Program-made: the position numbers and the translations under genes
The notes under the pieces: model-generated
Databases searched by the model: none
Told to the model about the DNA's origin: nothing
The model's input: only the letters and a program-made list of their open reading frames with translations
Part shown: one piece after another, positions 32,956 through 45,087 of the stretch
How the letters are laid out: the number at the start of each line of letters is the position of its first letter
How positions within the stretch are numbered: position 1 is the first letter of the stretch
Assembly: GCA_036971475.1 (NCBI GenBank)
Contig: JBAIZL010000002.1
Location: 350,698,082-350,762,081 of the forward strand
Source of the DNA: Prosapia bicincta
Taxonomy: Eukaryota; Arthropoda; Insecta; Hemiptera; Cercopidae
Direction: 5' to 3'
DNA: 64,000 nucleotides

Positions 32956-33276
32956 ACTATATTACTTAGGTTTGAAAATAAAACGTTGCCTTGACCAGGA
33001 ATCTACGCCAAGTCCTCACCAAGTTATAATCATGGCTACAGAACCCCTAATGATTGTTAGTATATCCATAGAGTTTTATGGTGCAATCAAGCAGGGATAT
33101 TAAACTAAAGTTTACATTTTTAAAAAAAATTAAAATCAGGTATACATTATTATTCATAACAATATTACAATAAAGAATAACCTCTTCTAATAGTTTTTTA
33201 TTCCTTCAGGAATATGTGTTGTTCCTCTAAAGTATGAATTCGAAACCACTGAACTCGCTATTAATCTCGATTCGCT

Positions 33277-34827
33277 GTGTCGCTTGGAACACAAATCCAC
33301 ATTGGGTTAAGAGACCCACATTTACTCTGCAATATTTACCCAAGCTTGTGGAATATCATAGATTGTCCTTATGTTTTAGCAGACCCTACGTTTCACTTGC
33401 CAGGAGGCATAGACGTTCTTCTTGGTGGTGCATTATTTCCACTCATACTTACTCAAGGAGCTTATAACATCGGACCTGGTTTACCCAGGCTAATAGGCAC
33501 ACACTTTGGCTTTTTAGTAATGGGTAACGCACCATGTCTATCTGGCAGTGAACTCCATAGTAACTCCAGCTCTCAATTATCAACTACACTTCTAGTTGTC
33601 AACGACATTGACCTTCACGACTCACTACAAAGGTTTTGGCAACAGGAAGAACCCCCTGCTGTGTCTAAGCTTTCTCAAGAAGATACATTATGTGAAGATC
33701 ACTTTCTCGCCACTCATACTCGGGACCAATCTGGCCGATATTGCGTCCGACTACCATTCAAGACTGAACATCCTCCTCTGGGTCAATCTCGTTTAAATGC
33801 AGAAAAAAAACTGCACTCTCTAGAGAAGAAATTTAGTGCTCAAACTCAATTTAAATCCCTATATACTGATTTTATGGCTGACTACTTAGCCTCTGGTCAC
33901 ATGATATACGCTCATAATACTGATCTAACTGTACCTCATTACTTCCTTCCTCACCATGGTGTTTTAAAGGAGTCTAGCAGCACAACTCGTTTACGTACTG
34001 TATTTGATGCTAGTTCTGAAACCTCTAATGGTATTTCTCTTAATGATATTTTATTAACAGGCAAAAAGATGCAAACTAATATTTGTGATTTATTACTAAA
34101 TTTTCGGATTCATAACGTTGTTTTTTCTTGTGACATTCGTCAAATGTATAGACAGGTAAAAATGCACCCTGATGACCAGTGCTATCAGTTGATCTTATGG
34201 CGTGAAAGTCCAGATCAGCCCTCTTTAATCTACAAGCTCACGACAGTGACTTACGGAGTGATTTGTTCACCGTATCTTGCCATTAGAACCTTACATCAGC
34301 TCGCTGCAGACCAAGGCGACTCCTATCCTGAAGCTGCAAATATTCTACGCACGCAGACGTTCGTAGATGACATCATCTCTGGAGCTGACTCTGAAGAAAA
34401 GGCTTTGAGCCTCCGTAAGCAACTCATTTCGCTCCTGGCTCGCGGAGGCTTTGAACTACGCAAATGGACACCTAACTCCAGTCAACTGCAGCAAGATCTT
34501 CCTGATGCTCATTTAGAGACCCCTGTATTCCTTCAAGGCAGTAAACAACCACATTTCACTATATTAGGTCTTCACTGGTCACCCTCTACCGATACGTTTA
34601 CCTATAATTTGAATTTTCCTCACAATTCCAGGACTAAACGTCAAATTCTCGGTATCATTGCCCAGATTTACGACCCTTGTGGCTTTCTCTCACCCATTGT
34701 TATGTGGGCCAAACGTTTTATGCAACTACTCTGGATCAAAGGATTGAACTGGGATGAACCACTTCCATCTGAACAATTGAAATTATGGCAAACCTTTACA
34801 GAATCGGCTAATACTCCGAAATTGTAA
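33277..34827 (+). pseudogene. BEL1 protease end and reverse transcriptase
   Basis: The 516-codon frame covers the end of the BEL aspartic protease region (HLPGGIDVLLGGALFPLIL, IGTHFGFLVMGNAPC), then the Pao-type RT: FLPHHGVLKESS, TTRLRTVFDASSETSNG, CDIRQMYRQVKMHPDDQ (catalytic Asp), TYGVICSPYLAIRTL and TFVDDIISGAD (about 34,358, the YVDD-like pair). After this come GFELRKWTPNS and the connection segment ILGIIAQIYDPCGFLSP. The protease active-site region is missing because the element is truncated. The frame closes at 34,827 by a frameshift, and the RNase H continues in another frame. Confidence 0.9.
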
Positions 34828-34828
34828 T

Positions 34829-35200
34829 TCCTCGTGTATTACGAATAACACACTCGAGAAACATTCAGTTACACGGTTTCTCAGATGCTTCTGAGAACGG
34901 TTATGCCGCCGTCGTTTATTTGAGATGCCAACTTAGCGACGACTCTGTGTTAATTCGGCAAGTAATATCGAAGACTCGGGTAGCCCCTCTGAAAAGGCTC
35001 ACGGTACCTCGATTACCTCGATTAGAGCTAAGTGCATCTCATTTACTCGCCCAACTAGTGGGATATGTTATCTCTCTTTTTGAAAAAAGGGTGGAATTTT
35101 CTTCTGTATTTCTATGGTGTGATTCGACAGTAACACTGTCATGGTTACAAACACCTCTTCATCGTATGAAGACGTTTTCGCCAACCGGGTAGCCCAGATA
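34829..35200 (+). pseudogene. BEL1 RNase H domain
   Basis: After a frameshift near 34,825 the reading continues IQLHGFSDASENGYAAVVYL (RNase H first Asp region), LELSASHLLAQLVGY (Glu) and VFLWCDSTVTLSWLQT (Asp). It runs into a second frameshift near 35,180, after MKTF. The open part with a Met begins at 34,920. BEL2 has the same domain at 52,170-52,500. Confidence 0.85.
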
Positions 35201-36919
35201 CAAGAACTAGTGCCTTCTCATTACTGGAGACACGTAGCGAGTGAAGATTAACCTGCTGATTGCGCGTCGCGTGGGTTACTTCCTAAAGATTTACCACAGC
35301 ACTCATTATGGTGGTACGGCCCCTTTTGGCTACAAAAATCTAATGATAACTGGCCTGTATCTCATTTTATGCCTACAAAACTTACTGACACAGGAGAAGA
35401 GAAACCCATTTCACCTATATCTCTCATATCAACTGCTCCTCATGAATGGGAGCTCCTCACTCAGTTTTCTCACTTTAGCCGACTCCAGCGTGTGATGGCT
35501 TATATTTTGCGATTTACTCATAACGCTCGTCATTCAACAAAGCTCGATGGTCCTCTCAACACTCTAGAAATGAGGGCGTCAAGACTGGCAATTTTCAAGA
35601 TGGTTCAAGAATCAGCGTTCAGAGTCTACATCGTTGCCATGAAGAAGGATCCAACTACACCTGCCTCGTCACAACTCCGACAACTCGTCTCTCCTTTTCT
35701 CGACAAGGATGATATCCTACGAGTGGGAGGACGTCTCAACGCTTTAAAACTTCCTACGGATGTGCAAAATCCTATGATTTTGCCTAAACGACATCATGTC
35801 GTCAACCATCTTATTGATTTTTATCATCGAAAATACTTACACTCGGGCGCTCAATTGACTCAATCACTTCTTACACAGGATGTGTGGATACTCTCGACCC
35901 GAAGTGTAATACGCTCTCGCATTTTTCAATGTGTTGTATGTTTTCGACACAAGCCTCACAATAAATCTCCGCTCATGGGTGATTTACCAAAAGCAAGATT
36001 AACTCCTTCTCGTCCGTTTCTCAACACCGGAATTGACTACGGAGGTCCTTTTAACATCAAAATGCACAATTTGCGCTCGATTCGCTTAATCAAAGCATAT
36101 ATTTGTATCTTTGTTTGCCTTGTGACAAAAGCTGTACACATTGAAATAGTATCGGACCTGTCGACAGATGGGTTTATTGCCGCTCTCACCCGATTTGTGT
36201 CTAGACGCGGTCTTTGCACAAATTATTATTCTGACTGTGGAACGAATTTCGTTGGAGCGAATAATGCTTTACAAAATCTCATCATCTCTTCAGGCCGAAC
36301 CCCTTTTGCTAAATTCTCATCACAACACAATATCAACTTTCATTTCAACCCGCCTGCAGCTCCTCATCAAGGTGGTCTTTGGGAAGCAGCAATCAAGAGT
36401 GCAAAACATCACCTCCGACGTGTCATCGGTGAACATATTTTAACTCTATGTGAATTTTCGACTCTCACAACTCAAGTAGAGGCTATTTTGAATTCGAGAC
36501 CTCTCACACCTCTGTCAAATGACGCCTCAGACCTCAATGCACTAACCCCGGGTCACTTCTTAATAGGATCTTCATTGGTTTCAGTTCCAGAAGAGGATCT
36601 TTTCAACGTTCCTGCCAACCGACTCAAGCACTGGCAGCTAATTAAGGCCTTTCACCAGCGTATTTGGAAGAGATGGCATCTAGAATATATCCATACTCTT
36701 CAGCAACGGTGGAAGTGGAACGTGCCAACTGTCAAACTGCGGGTCGGCGACCTCGTGTTAGTGCATCAACCTGCACCACCTCTCGCATGGCCTCTGGCTA
36801 GGTTAAGTAGTGTTTCTCCAGGAAAGGATGGTTTAGTAAGAGTGGTTCATTTGAAGACAAAGCAGGGAACCTTGACAAAACCTGCTCACAAGGATATAGC
36901 TCTACCTCTACGCTCATAA
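35201..36919 (+). pseudogene. BEL1 integrase with C-terminal DUF5641-type domain
   Basis: From the Met at 35,369 the frame is open for 516 codons; the upstream WRHVASE..PADCASRG part is frameshifted. Zinc-binding HHCC: HVVNHLIDFYHRKYLHSG and CVVCFRHK. Core: IDYGGPF (first Asp), YYSDCGTNFVG (second Asp), APHQGGLWEAAIKSAKHH (Glu), so the D,D,E triad looks intact. The C-terminus (WKRWHLEYIHTLQQRWKW, LRVGDLVLVHQPAPPLAWPL, RVVHLKTKQGT) is the DUF5641-type tail of BEL integrases. It would insert the cDNA into the genome. The domain itself is undamaged here, although the polyprotein is not. Confidence 0.92.
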
Positions 36920-37063
36920 TGAACTTGCGCCTTAGTGCGCTCAATTTTTGTAAAAGAGATATTTTTATTTTCCTTTATGAACTTTTTTATTTTTATAATC
37001 TCTCAAAATATTATATTTTTGTTAGTTCTCTTTAAATCCTAGAAGGATTCAAGGCCCCCGGTA

Positions 37064-37464
37064 TGTTACGTATTTAAAATTAATATAGACTCATTTCTTT
37101 TATTTTAAACCCGCCGCCAAAGTCAGACAAAGCTCACCAGTGATAAGATTGGTTCTGCAGTTTGAACCGACAGAGCAAGTTAGACCTTTCGGGAGAGTAG
37201 ACAAGTCTACCCCTACGTTCTAGTATACTATTATACTTTTCAATCTCCGTACCTTAGGTACTAGAATACGTGAATGTAACTATTTTATTAATGTTTATAC
37301 CGAATGTGATCAGTGCGTGGAATACGAACAAGTTTTCTGGCCAGAAATCGCTTATTTAATACGCAAGTGTGATAAGTGTGTATTCCACGGTGCACGTAAT
37401 AACAAATTATTAGTTTATATAATTATAATAATTATTTGTCCTCCGAAAGTATTGTTACCAAACA
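37064..37464 (+). repeat. BEL1 3' LTR
   Basis: It starts TGTTACG right after the polypurine tract and probably ends ACCAAACA near 37,464, by loose comparison with the BEL2 LTR end. With no 5' copy in the window, the right boundary is approximate. Confidence 0.6.
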
Positions 37465-37939
37465 GGAAGTATAAATGTAATAGCAAAATTTTTAATGTCA
37501 AATAGACCAATTTAAATGTATTTTAAATAACGTAAAGCAATCTCAAATGGATGCCATGTGCCATGCCAAAGATTTTTTAACAATATAAAGTTCTTATAAA
37601 TTAAGTATGTAAAACAATGTAAAAACATAAAGTAGGGTAACATTTCAAATGTAATTTTGTTTTGTATTTATAATTTTTTTGTGCAGTAAAATTTGATTAA
37701 TTTAAATTAATATTTGTTGTTTAAATTATTTATTGAACTCGCCATTCCTATGTTCAATTAAACTCTTGACATTGCAGGACAAATAACTAATTGTGTAACT
37801 AACTAATGCAATATTTAATATCATAATTCATTAGGAATTATACAAATTTATCCAACACATTACAGTATATTTCTGAAGAATTTATTTCAGCCAGCAGATT
37901 CTATTCAGATTTGGTTTTACTTTTCAATATAATTCAGAT
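37465..37939. other. AT-rich spacer, nothing identified
   Basis: No feature seen between the BEL1 LTR and the right 4.2-kb copy. Confidence 0.4.
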
Positions 37940-38859
37940 ATTAACAGATTTAGTTTTAATTATTAATATTGTTATTTAAAAATATTTACTTGTTGATGTT
38001 AAAAGGTAATTGTTTGTGAAAAGTTTGCGAATTACTTCTTGAGGTTATCCTTGCGTGTGCCATTTACAACTATTTCCATAAATTTGAGCTGAGGTGTCTT
38101 TGCCTCAAGAATGATTACAGGGTCTGTGTTTATTTTATGAAACTGATTTTGTTATTCTAGACATTAAAAAAAATCCATCGAGAAATAACATCAAGATTTT
38201 ATTTTTAAAGTTGATATAACATTTACTCGACACAGATTTTATCCAGTCCTACATTAATTTTTATTCATCCATTAATTTCTCAATAAAATGCGCCATTAAA
38301 TCCAGCATAAATGTTACTTTGGATATTTTAATTTCTGTTGATTTCATAATAACTCATATATCTTCTTTTTTATTTACTGTTAAATTAATTAACATATAAA
38401 AATGAAAAGTCATTTTATCTGCGTTTTAAGAAACTTTCTAAAAAGAATACTTTTAAGAAAGTATTTACATTCACTTCTTCAATTTTAGGGCCGTTGTTCG
38501 ATCGTTCATTTTCATTTAGTTTAAATATCTTAAACAAATTAGCTCAGAACTATAACACACTTTAAGATACACATTTTCTTACTGTTATTCTGGTTTTTCA
38601 ATATGATCTTATACATTACAGTCTGCCATATTTTCACTGAATATAATAAATCAGATGCTAATGAAAAAAAATGGATGGATATACTGTGACACACAAGACT
38701 AAGCTCAGAATTTGACAAAATAATATATATGCTGTAAATAAAAATATATGCTGCAAATATCAAACGACTTTGATTTCTAGAGATTTAATTCTGTAAAGAG
38801 AAAGGTTAACTTATACACAGAATAATATTGCAGTTAATCAAATATTTAGACATTATTAG

Positions 38860-39929
38860 CCTCTAACTACCATTGTTCTGCCTTACAGGCACTGTTGCCT
38901 ATGGTGTTGTTTAGTTTTGTCCCCTTATACTATTCCTTGAAGGTCAAGGTATTCAGTAGTTTTCTATATAGTAGTGTTTCACATGCTGTTAGCGTTGTTT
39001 GCATGTGATTATGTGCATTGTGATTGTTTTATAATAGTTTGAAACTTCGGTTGTGCCTCACAGCCATGACGTTATTTGTGTAATATTGTAACCATTTATA
39101 ATGTTTCTCGGTTTTTTTAAGGATCATTTTAGTGTTTAATTACATAAACTGAAAACCTGGACAGACCTGGACCTTTTGGAGTAAAAAGGAAACTAATTTC
39201 AACTGATGAGACTCAAGGAGTGGAAACATATAACAGTGATTTTGAAGATGCTCTTTGGAACTGGATAGACGAAGAAGACAATGATTCAGGCACTGTACCT
39301 CCAGAGCCCACTTGCAAACTACAGACTCAGTCGTGACGTACGGCAGACAATATGATGAATTTTAGGACCTGATTGCCCAATAGATGATACACAGGCACAT
39401 GAAAATCAAACAAAACAAAGAAGAAGTTGTAGCATTTGTCCAGCAACAAAAATAGAAAGACTCGTTACACGTGTGTTAGCTGTCTACAGAAAATATGCCT
39501 GGCATGTTCCAAGCAACTGTGTAAAGACTGCTGTCCAAATTGAGTTATTATTTCCAATGTCAGTTTCCATATACAAAACTTTTAATGTGTCAAATTTATT
39601 TATATAAAGTTTAGTGTGTACAATCAGTGAACAAAATATAATTATTGTAAGATTATTATTGTGAGAATATAAGCCTTTTTAGATAAGCTTCACTAAGATC
39701 TGAAGAAGATAAGACTATAGTTTTCAATAAGTGAATAAAAGAAAACAAATCTCATAAAATTATCTTTTCCTTAGTTATTTGCATTCCGAATATATTCATA
39801 TAACATTTTCATAAAGTTAATGCAAGATAAGTTTTTAAACTACACAATAAATCGCACGTAGATCCTTCGTTCCTGTGAGGCACATCGACGGTAGTAATGT
39901 GACAGAGATTGCAGGACGGTAGTTAAAGG
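38860..39929 (+). mobile_element. piggyBac-type deletion derivative, copy 2, inserted in the right 4.2-kb repeat
   Basis: It starts CCTCTAACTACC and ends GGTAGTTAAAGG, flanked by TTAG and TTGA, both one change from TTAA. The matching place in the left copy (about 21,270) is an empty site reading a single TTAA-like sequence. Near 39,160-39,260 an acidic segment (DEEDNDSG) survives, and near 39,425-39,545 comes the Cys-rich tail: CSICPATKIERLV, then after a one-base shift CVSCLQKICLACSKQL with CKDCCPN. The DDE domain is missing. It is a sister of the copy at 24,771. Confidence 0.85.
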
Positions 39930-40435
39930 TTGATCAAAAATTTTATACAACACTTTTTATACTTGACTACCAAGAATAAAACAGTTAGTTATGGGCAAAT
40001 ATTACCTGCTTGTATGTAAGTAATCCACAAAAAAGACAACTACTCACTTTAGTAATGCCTCCCATGTCACCTCCTCATCCAAATTTTGGAAAAAAATACT
40101 TGGACCTAAGAAGCAACAAATTATTATGAAATATAAATTGATTGCAATACCTACCTAATTTTGATGCATTCATTATAAATATCATAATTTAACTGTTGCC
40201 TATGATAAAAAATTAGCATTTTTTTAATATAAATGTTAAAGTATAACCATTAATATTTGTTTATCCTATAGTTTTATTTTGTTACTGTAAGGTTTTGCTA
40301 CTTGTTTTTGAAATATCAAAACTTGTTGATGACAATTGTATAGCAATTTTTCATACAAATATTGCTTTCCAGTTTTATTCTAACTAGATTTAGCTTTTAT
40401 GCAATATTTAGGTTTGTCTGTCTTCTCATAACTAA

Positions 40436-40520
40436 TTGGAGTTAATGGAAAAAGTCAAACATGCATTGAAACGAATCTGCTGAATAAGTAATTAAGTAGT
40501 GTTTTTTTTTGCCAAGGAAT
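40436..40520 (+). repeat. PLE-like terminal motif inside the right 4.2-kb copy
   Basis: GAGTTAATGGAAAAAGTCAA, GAAACGAATCTGC, AATAAGTAATTAAGTAGTG, the inverted partner of 20,985-21,060. Confidence 0.55.
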
Positions 40521-40939
40521 ACAAAAAAGTGTAATTTGTAAAATAAAGCTCCATTTACCAAAAACATTAGGACTCTTGCTAGTAATTTTAATTTACTGGC
40601 ATAACTCCTGTTATATTCTGACAGAATTGGTAATGGCAATACAAAACTGCTGTTTTGCGAGTAAAGTATAATATTTTATTCTGATATGGCGACATTTCAA
40701 TATATAGATCGTTATCATCAATAGGCCTCTATACAAGAAGCCTTATGAAATAAAAATTTTGTTAGGATAGTGATGGGCAAACGTTATAAAAGGAGGCCCG
40801 GATAGAACAAAAAACTATCTAAGCAGGCCAAAATAAAAATTGAACAAAACAAATTCCTAAAAAGGGATAAACTTTTTTTATTAAATTTGTACATCACGTA
40901 CAACCTGTATTACCGCAATGTTAAACAACTTTTATAAAA

Positions 40940-42290
40940 AAATTACAAAAATCGATTAGTCTCTAGAATATGGATTATGTAACAGATGAAACTGTGACTG
41001 AGCTTCCATAAGTGGTTTATAATATGGTAGAAACTGAGATGAGTTGATTTGCAGTGGTAAAGCAATATGGAGTTAAGTCAATGGGGTTTTGTAAAGCTTC
41101 GTAGTATAGAACACCTGTTTGCAGTTGTAGAAAGATGCAAACATTGCAGTTATCTTCTGAGTGAGAGATTTTCTGTTTGGGAATTTTGATTAAACAAGTG
41201 CCTTGTAAAATTAAATTTCAGAAACGTTGAGAAATATTTGCTTCAATTCAGAGTTACATTGTGACTCAATTAGTTCGAGCTGTTTTCTGGTTTGACAGAC
41301 TGGCAATCCACATTAAATAGTTTGCTAAAAGGGTCAGGTCCTGTTCGATAACTTTGAAGTCTTGAATCTTCATTCTAATTTTTCGTGAATGCATTACTCA
41401 TAGATCTTATTTTTTTGCCTAACTGCAATAGTTATTAGATTTGGAAAATGATTAAATTCTGTCTTGACTAGTAATTTTGAGTATTTTTAAATCCTTGATT
41501 GACCAAAATATCATGTATTAGTTTGTTTTATTCCCTATAATTTCAAGTTCAATTTATCGGTGTGACTGAGAAGACCTTCAAAAAATACTGTCAAAAGCAT
41601 GATACTATATTGAAATTCTTCAAAAATGTCTCATTTTTTTAGTCGTTCTCTTTAATGAACACACCCAATCTAAACCTTCAGTAACACAAACATTGCCATC
41701 AATACCTGTTATAAATCTCAGTAGCTGAGCTGAGTCAGTTATGTCCGTACTTACATCCAAAGCAAAACAACAGAATTTTAAATCGCCTATCTTTGACTCC
41801 AGTTGTGAGACAAACCGTTTATCAGTTATTTCAGTTCTAGAAGTAATTGTTTTTTGAGAATAACTATCTCAAATTCTTTTTTTCATAACACAAAATACTT
41901 GGAGCATACAAGTATTTACAAATTCGTTATCAGAAAATTGTTTCTTACTTTTTCCAATATTCAAATCTACAACATAACAGGGATGCGTTGCTAGATTTTG
42001 AGAAAAACTGAGTTATTTTTAATATTTTGCTAGTGTGAAAATATTTTAAAGTATATATCTTGCTTTTTGTTTCTGTTCTTCTTCAGTCATAGTTTCATAA
42101 CTGGCTTTGTTATGTTTTGTCATGAAGAGTCATGAGAAGGTGCATTCCTGAAATACGACTACAGCTTCATTGCAAATTTGGCACACAGGCTTATCCTCTT
42201 TAAGAGTGAAAAAGTGTTTCCAAATCTCCTGATCTTTAAAAACTAGATATTCTGAATCAACGTTAGGTTTTTTACTTGCAGTTCTAACGA
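40940..42290 (-). pseudogene. hAT-family transposase remnant, right copy
   Basis: Minus-strand copy of the remnant at 19,190-20,560: PVCQICNEAVVVFQE near 42,180, SQNLATHPCYVVD near 42,000, then DLKFCCFALDVSTDITDSAQLL near 41,770 and GIDGNVCVTEGLD near 41,700. The inactivating changes partly differ from those in the left copy: here there is a stop just after the finger region and others downstream. The two copies have therefore decayed separately since the duplication. Confidence 0.78.
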
Positions 42291-43185
42291 TCTAAAATAT
42301 CAATAACCACTATCCATAAAGTAACACTGTGAGAATAAAACAGCTATTAAATTGTAGCAATGCAGAAAATACATTTAGTCCTATGAGTATTTTTAGGGGT
42401 TACTCATAATCACGTTGCGGGCCGTACATTGCCCATCTCTGGGTTAGGAAGTCCTTGACCATTCCTGAATTTACATCTGTAATGAAGTGTGAATCTTATA
42501 CCAATGACAAACTCAGTTAACACAGATTTTTCACATCGATCACTATATTTTAAAAACACGTATAAACAACAAAATAATTTCAGCTATGTGTACAAATAAA
42601 ACTTACCTGAACAGTTCAGATTAAAACTAAAAACGGAAACTATCTGGAATAGAAGTTTCTGCATAGCAGAATCAAATATTGAAAGTGAATCACAAAACTG
42701 CCCTCTTCTATTTCTATTAAAGTAATGACTATGTGCAAGTATTTACCTTTGTAAGATTTATTGGATTGGAAATGATAGTTAAAGACATACAAGACCATAG
42801 TACTGAGCTCAGTCTTCTTCATACAGTCTAATTTAATAAAAACAATAAATCACTTTTATTACTTCGAGAACCAGCAGTCTATATGAATTAGATAAGAGCA
42901 TGAGTGAACTCATATATTGCAGATGTTCAATTTCCACAACATTCATCACACATATGGTTTAACTTTGCTAAGTTACACAGACCTTTATAGAGATGTATGG
43001 GATTGATAACTGAAAGAGTAAATTAGTCATAAGATAAAACCGTGTCAGTGGTTGTCGAATTTCCAGTATATTTTTGCCTTGTACATTTTTTTGAATATTG
43101 TATTAAAGAATCAAAGTAAAATTAATGTAAGCAAATAAGCTGGTTCAGAAAACTTTACCATTGAGTAACAAATATAAGATTGTTT

Positions 43186-44489
43186 CTTGCACAAATTACT
43201 TCATTCCCCTCCAACTCTTTCTGTAGGCATTTTTGCGAGTTTTTTTATTTTACAAATTTTTTATTTTACATTCTAAAATTAATCTCTCGTTTTGTTTTCT
43301 GAATCTGCTTTAATATTCAACATTACCTAAAATAATGTTACAATTTGTTTCATAAAGTTTTCACTTTGATACATACACAATTTTACATTATATGTTTCAT
43401 AATAAATGTTTCACGTCAACAAAATTGTCCGAATGCACAGTTGATCAAGTAGGAGTACATAAGAAAAGGTGACCAATTGAAAATAGAAGCTCCATCCATC
43501 AATAGATGAGGATGTCCTGAAACGTGTCAAGTTTAAATACAAATTTAATGGTAGTATTTGTGTAAAAGTGCTCCTCTTTAGTGATTTATAATCTTCAAAT
43601 ATACATACAACTTTATTTAAAAAAAAAAAATAGATATTTTAAAAAACAAAAATCATTGGTGAAAGAGGTTGGAAGGAAAATTCTACGTCTAATTAATATA
43701 TTAAGAATGCAATAACACAGTGAGCTTTCTATGCGGCCTTGAATATCTATGTCAAGCACCTAATTTCAAAAAAAATTATTAATTTTTCATCTATTTACCA
43801 AATTATTCAGCTCTCAAAGTAGAATGTGGTATTTGAAATGTGTAAAATGCTAGTAATTTAGTAAGGGTTATTTTAAGTGTTTCCTTTTTTCCGAACTTCT
43901 ATATTTTGATGGCTTTTATAGATATACAGGGCATCACTATTTGTAGGTTGTTATTTAAGTAGTAAAGTTTAATGAAATGTATCTAGAAAATTACTGAGAA
44001 ATTAAATAAAACAGGTCCTAGACCTGTATCTACAGTAATTGTTTTAATTATTTGACAAATTACTTAACCTAGGTACATAAAACATGTTATAGTTTTTAAA
44101 TACTGTAACTTTCTTAAAATGATTAACAAATAAGTTTAATTTATAAACACAATTTATAAACAAACAGAGACAGTTTGGTTCTGAAAAGAATGATGTAATA
44201 TATATTCCAATATTTGAAACAAACATTTAATCAAATTAGCTTTGTTTAATAATAAACCATTGTAATATGCAATTCAACTTGTATGCCTTGGCTAAACTGA
44301 ATCTCATAATTTTCTTTATGGTCATTATGATTTGGTTGGCGCTCAACAGGAAACAACTGTGTTGGAAATGACATATTCATCTGAAAACGCCATTACAGTA
44401 AACAAAATGTTCAAGCACGAAAACTTATCCTAAAGTTATTACTGTTTACACATGAATGTTCTGTTTACAACTTGTAACATCTGTTCATT

Positions 44490-44494
<5 letters not shown>
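43186..44494. other. AT-rich stretch, nothing identified
   Basis: A TCCTGAAACGTGTCAAG sequence near 43,513 resembles PLE end motifs but stands alone. No coding similarity was found. Confidence 0.4.
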
Positions 44495-44529
<35 letters not shown>

Positions 44530-44551
44530 ATTATAATTATATATTAAATAA

Positions 44552-44583
<32 letters not shown>
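44495..44583. repeat. (TA)n-rich tract at the BEL2 left end
   Basis: Two TA tracts, about 44,497-44,525 and 44,560-44,583. The second appears to lie inside the 5' LTR, where the 3' LTR has only a short ATATA. Confidence 0.9.
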
Positions 44584-45065
44584 ATTTAAAAACCATTTTA
44601 AATGCTTAAGAGAGGGACTCCTTATCGGCCAACCTTTGTCCCTTGCAAAGTTCGGTAAGAGACAGTTCATTTCAAGACGTCGGTAAAGCGACTTCCCTCC
44701 CGTCACTCTCGACGTGACGTAGTTTCTCGTGAGTTCTAGCAAGGCTCGGTTTAGTTCAAACATAATTCCCGTTACGCTATACGTGACGTAGATTTTTCTT
44801 TCTTTGTTTCTCCCGTCGTGTGGTGAAGATATTATTAGCATAAATAGTGGCTATTTTGAATTATATGTGATTTCTCTAAAGTTACTTAGGTAAGTGATTA
44901 GTGCGTGAAAGGGTGCACCCGAAAAACTGTCCGTCATCCGACAGGAAGGACTAGTGGTGGTACTTCGCCCAGTGAGGTATGTGCGATAGCTGTTAACTTT
45001 TTTCATTTATTGAGTATTTAAGGTCCTCCGGAAAACTATACCGTTACATGGCAAAATATTTAACA
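44530..45065 (+). repeat. BEL2 5' LTR
   Basis: Matches 54,406-54,917 over its length (GGACTCCTTATCGGC, TCTCGACGTGACGTAG, GAAAGGGTGCACCCGAA, CCGTCATCCGACAGGAAGGA). It ends ATATTTAACA at 45,065. The left boundary is blurred by an expanded TA tract. Substitutions between the LTRs show that the insertion is not recent. Confidence 0.85.
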
Positions 45066-45068
45066 TTT

Positions 45069-45087
45069 TTGGTCCTACGGGCCGAAT
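45069..45087 (+). promoter_or_regulatory. BEL2 primer binding site (probable)
   Basis: TGGTCCTACGGGCCGAATC follows the LTR end by a few bases. TGG is the complement of the tRNA CCA end. The primer tRNA is not identified. Confidence 0.55.

Larger units (their letters stand above)
33215..37464 (+). mobile_element. BEL1, BEL/Pao LTR retrotransposon, 5'-truncated
   Basis: Sequence similar to BEL2 pol begins near 33,215, in the protease region. There is no gag and no 5' LTR. Pol is followed by an untranslated tail, a polypurine-like AAGGATTCAAGGCCCCCGG (37,043-37,061) identical in its core to BEL2, and then a 3' LTR starting TGTTACG at 37,064. BEL1 and BEL2 are different subfamilies, since their proteins are clearly diverged. 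Confidence 0.9.
37940..43185 (-). repeat. 4.2-kb long inverted repeat, right copy
   Basis: Reverse complement of 18,310-22,475. Its 5,246-bp length minus the 1,070-bp insertion at 38,860-39,929 gives about 4.18 kb, matching the left copy. Both ends stop abruptly relative to the left copy. Confidence 0.9.
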
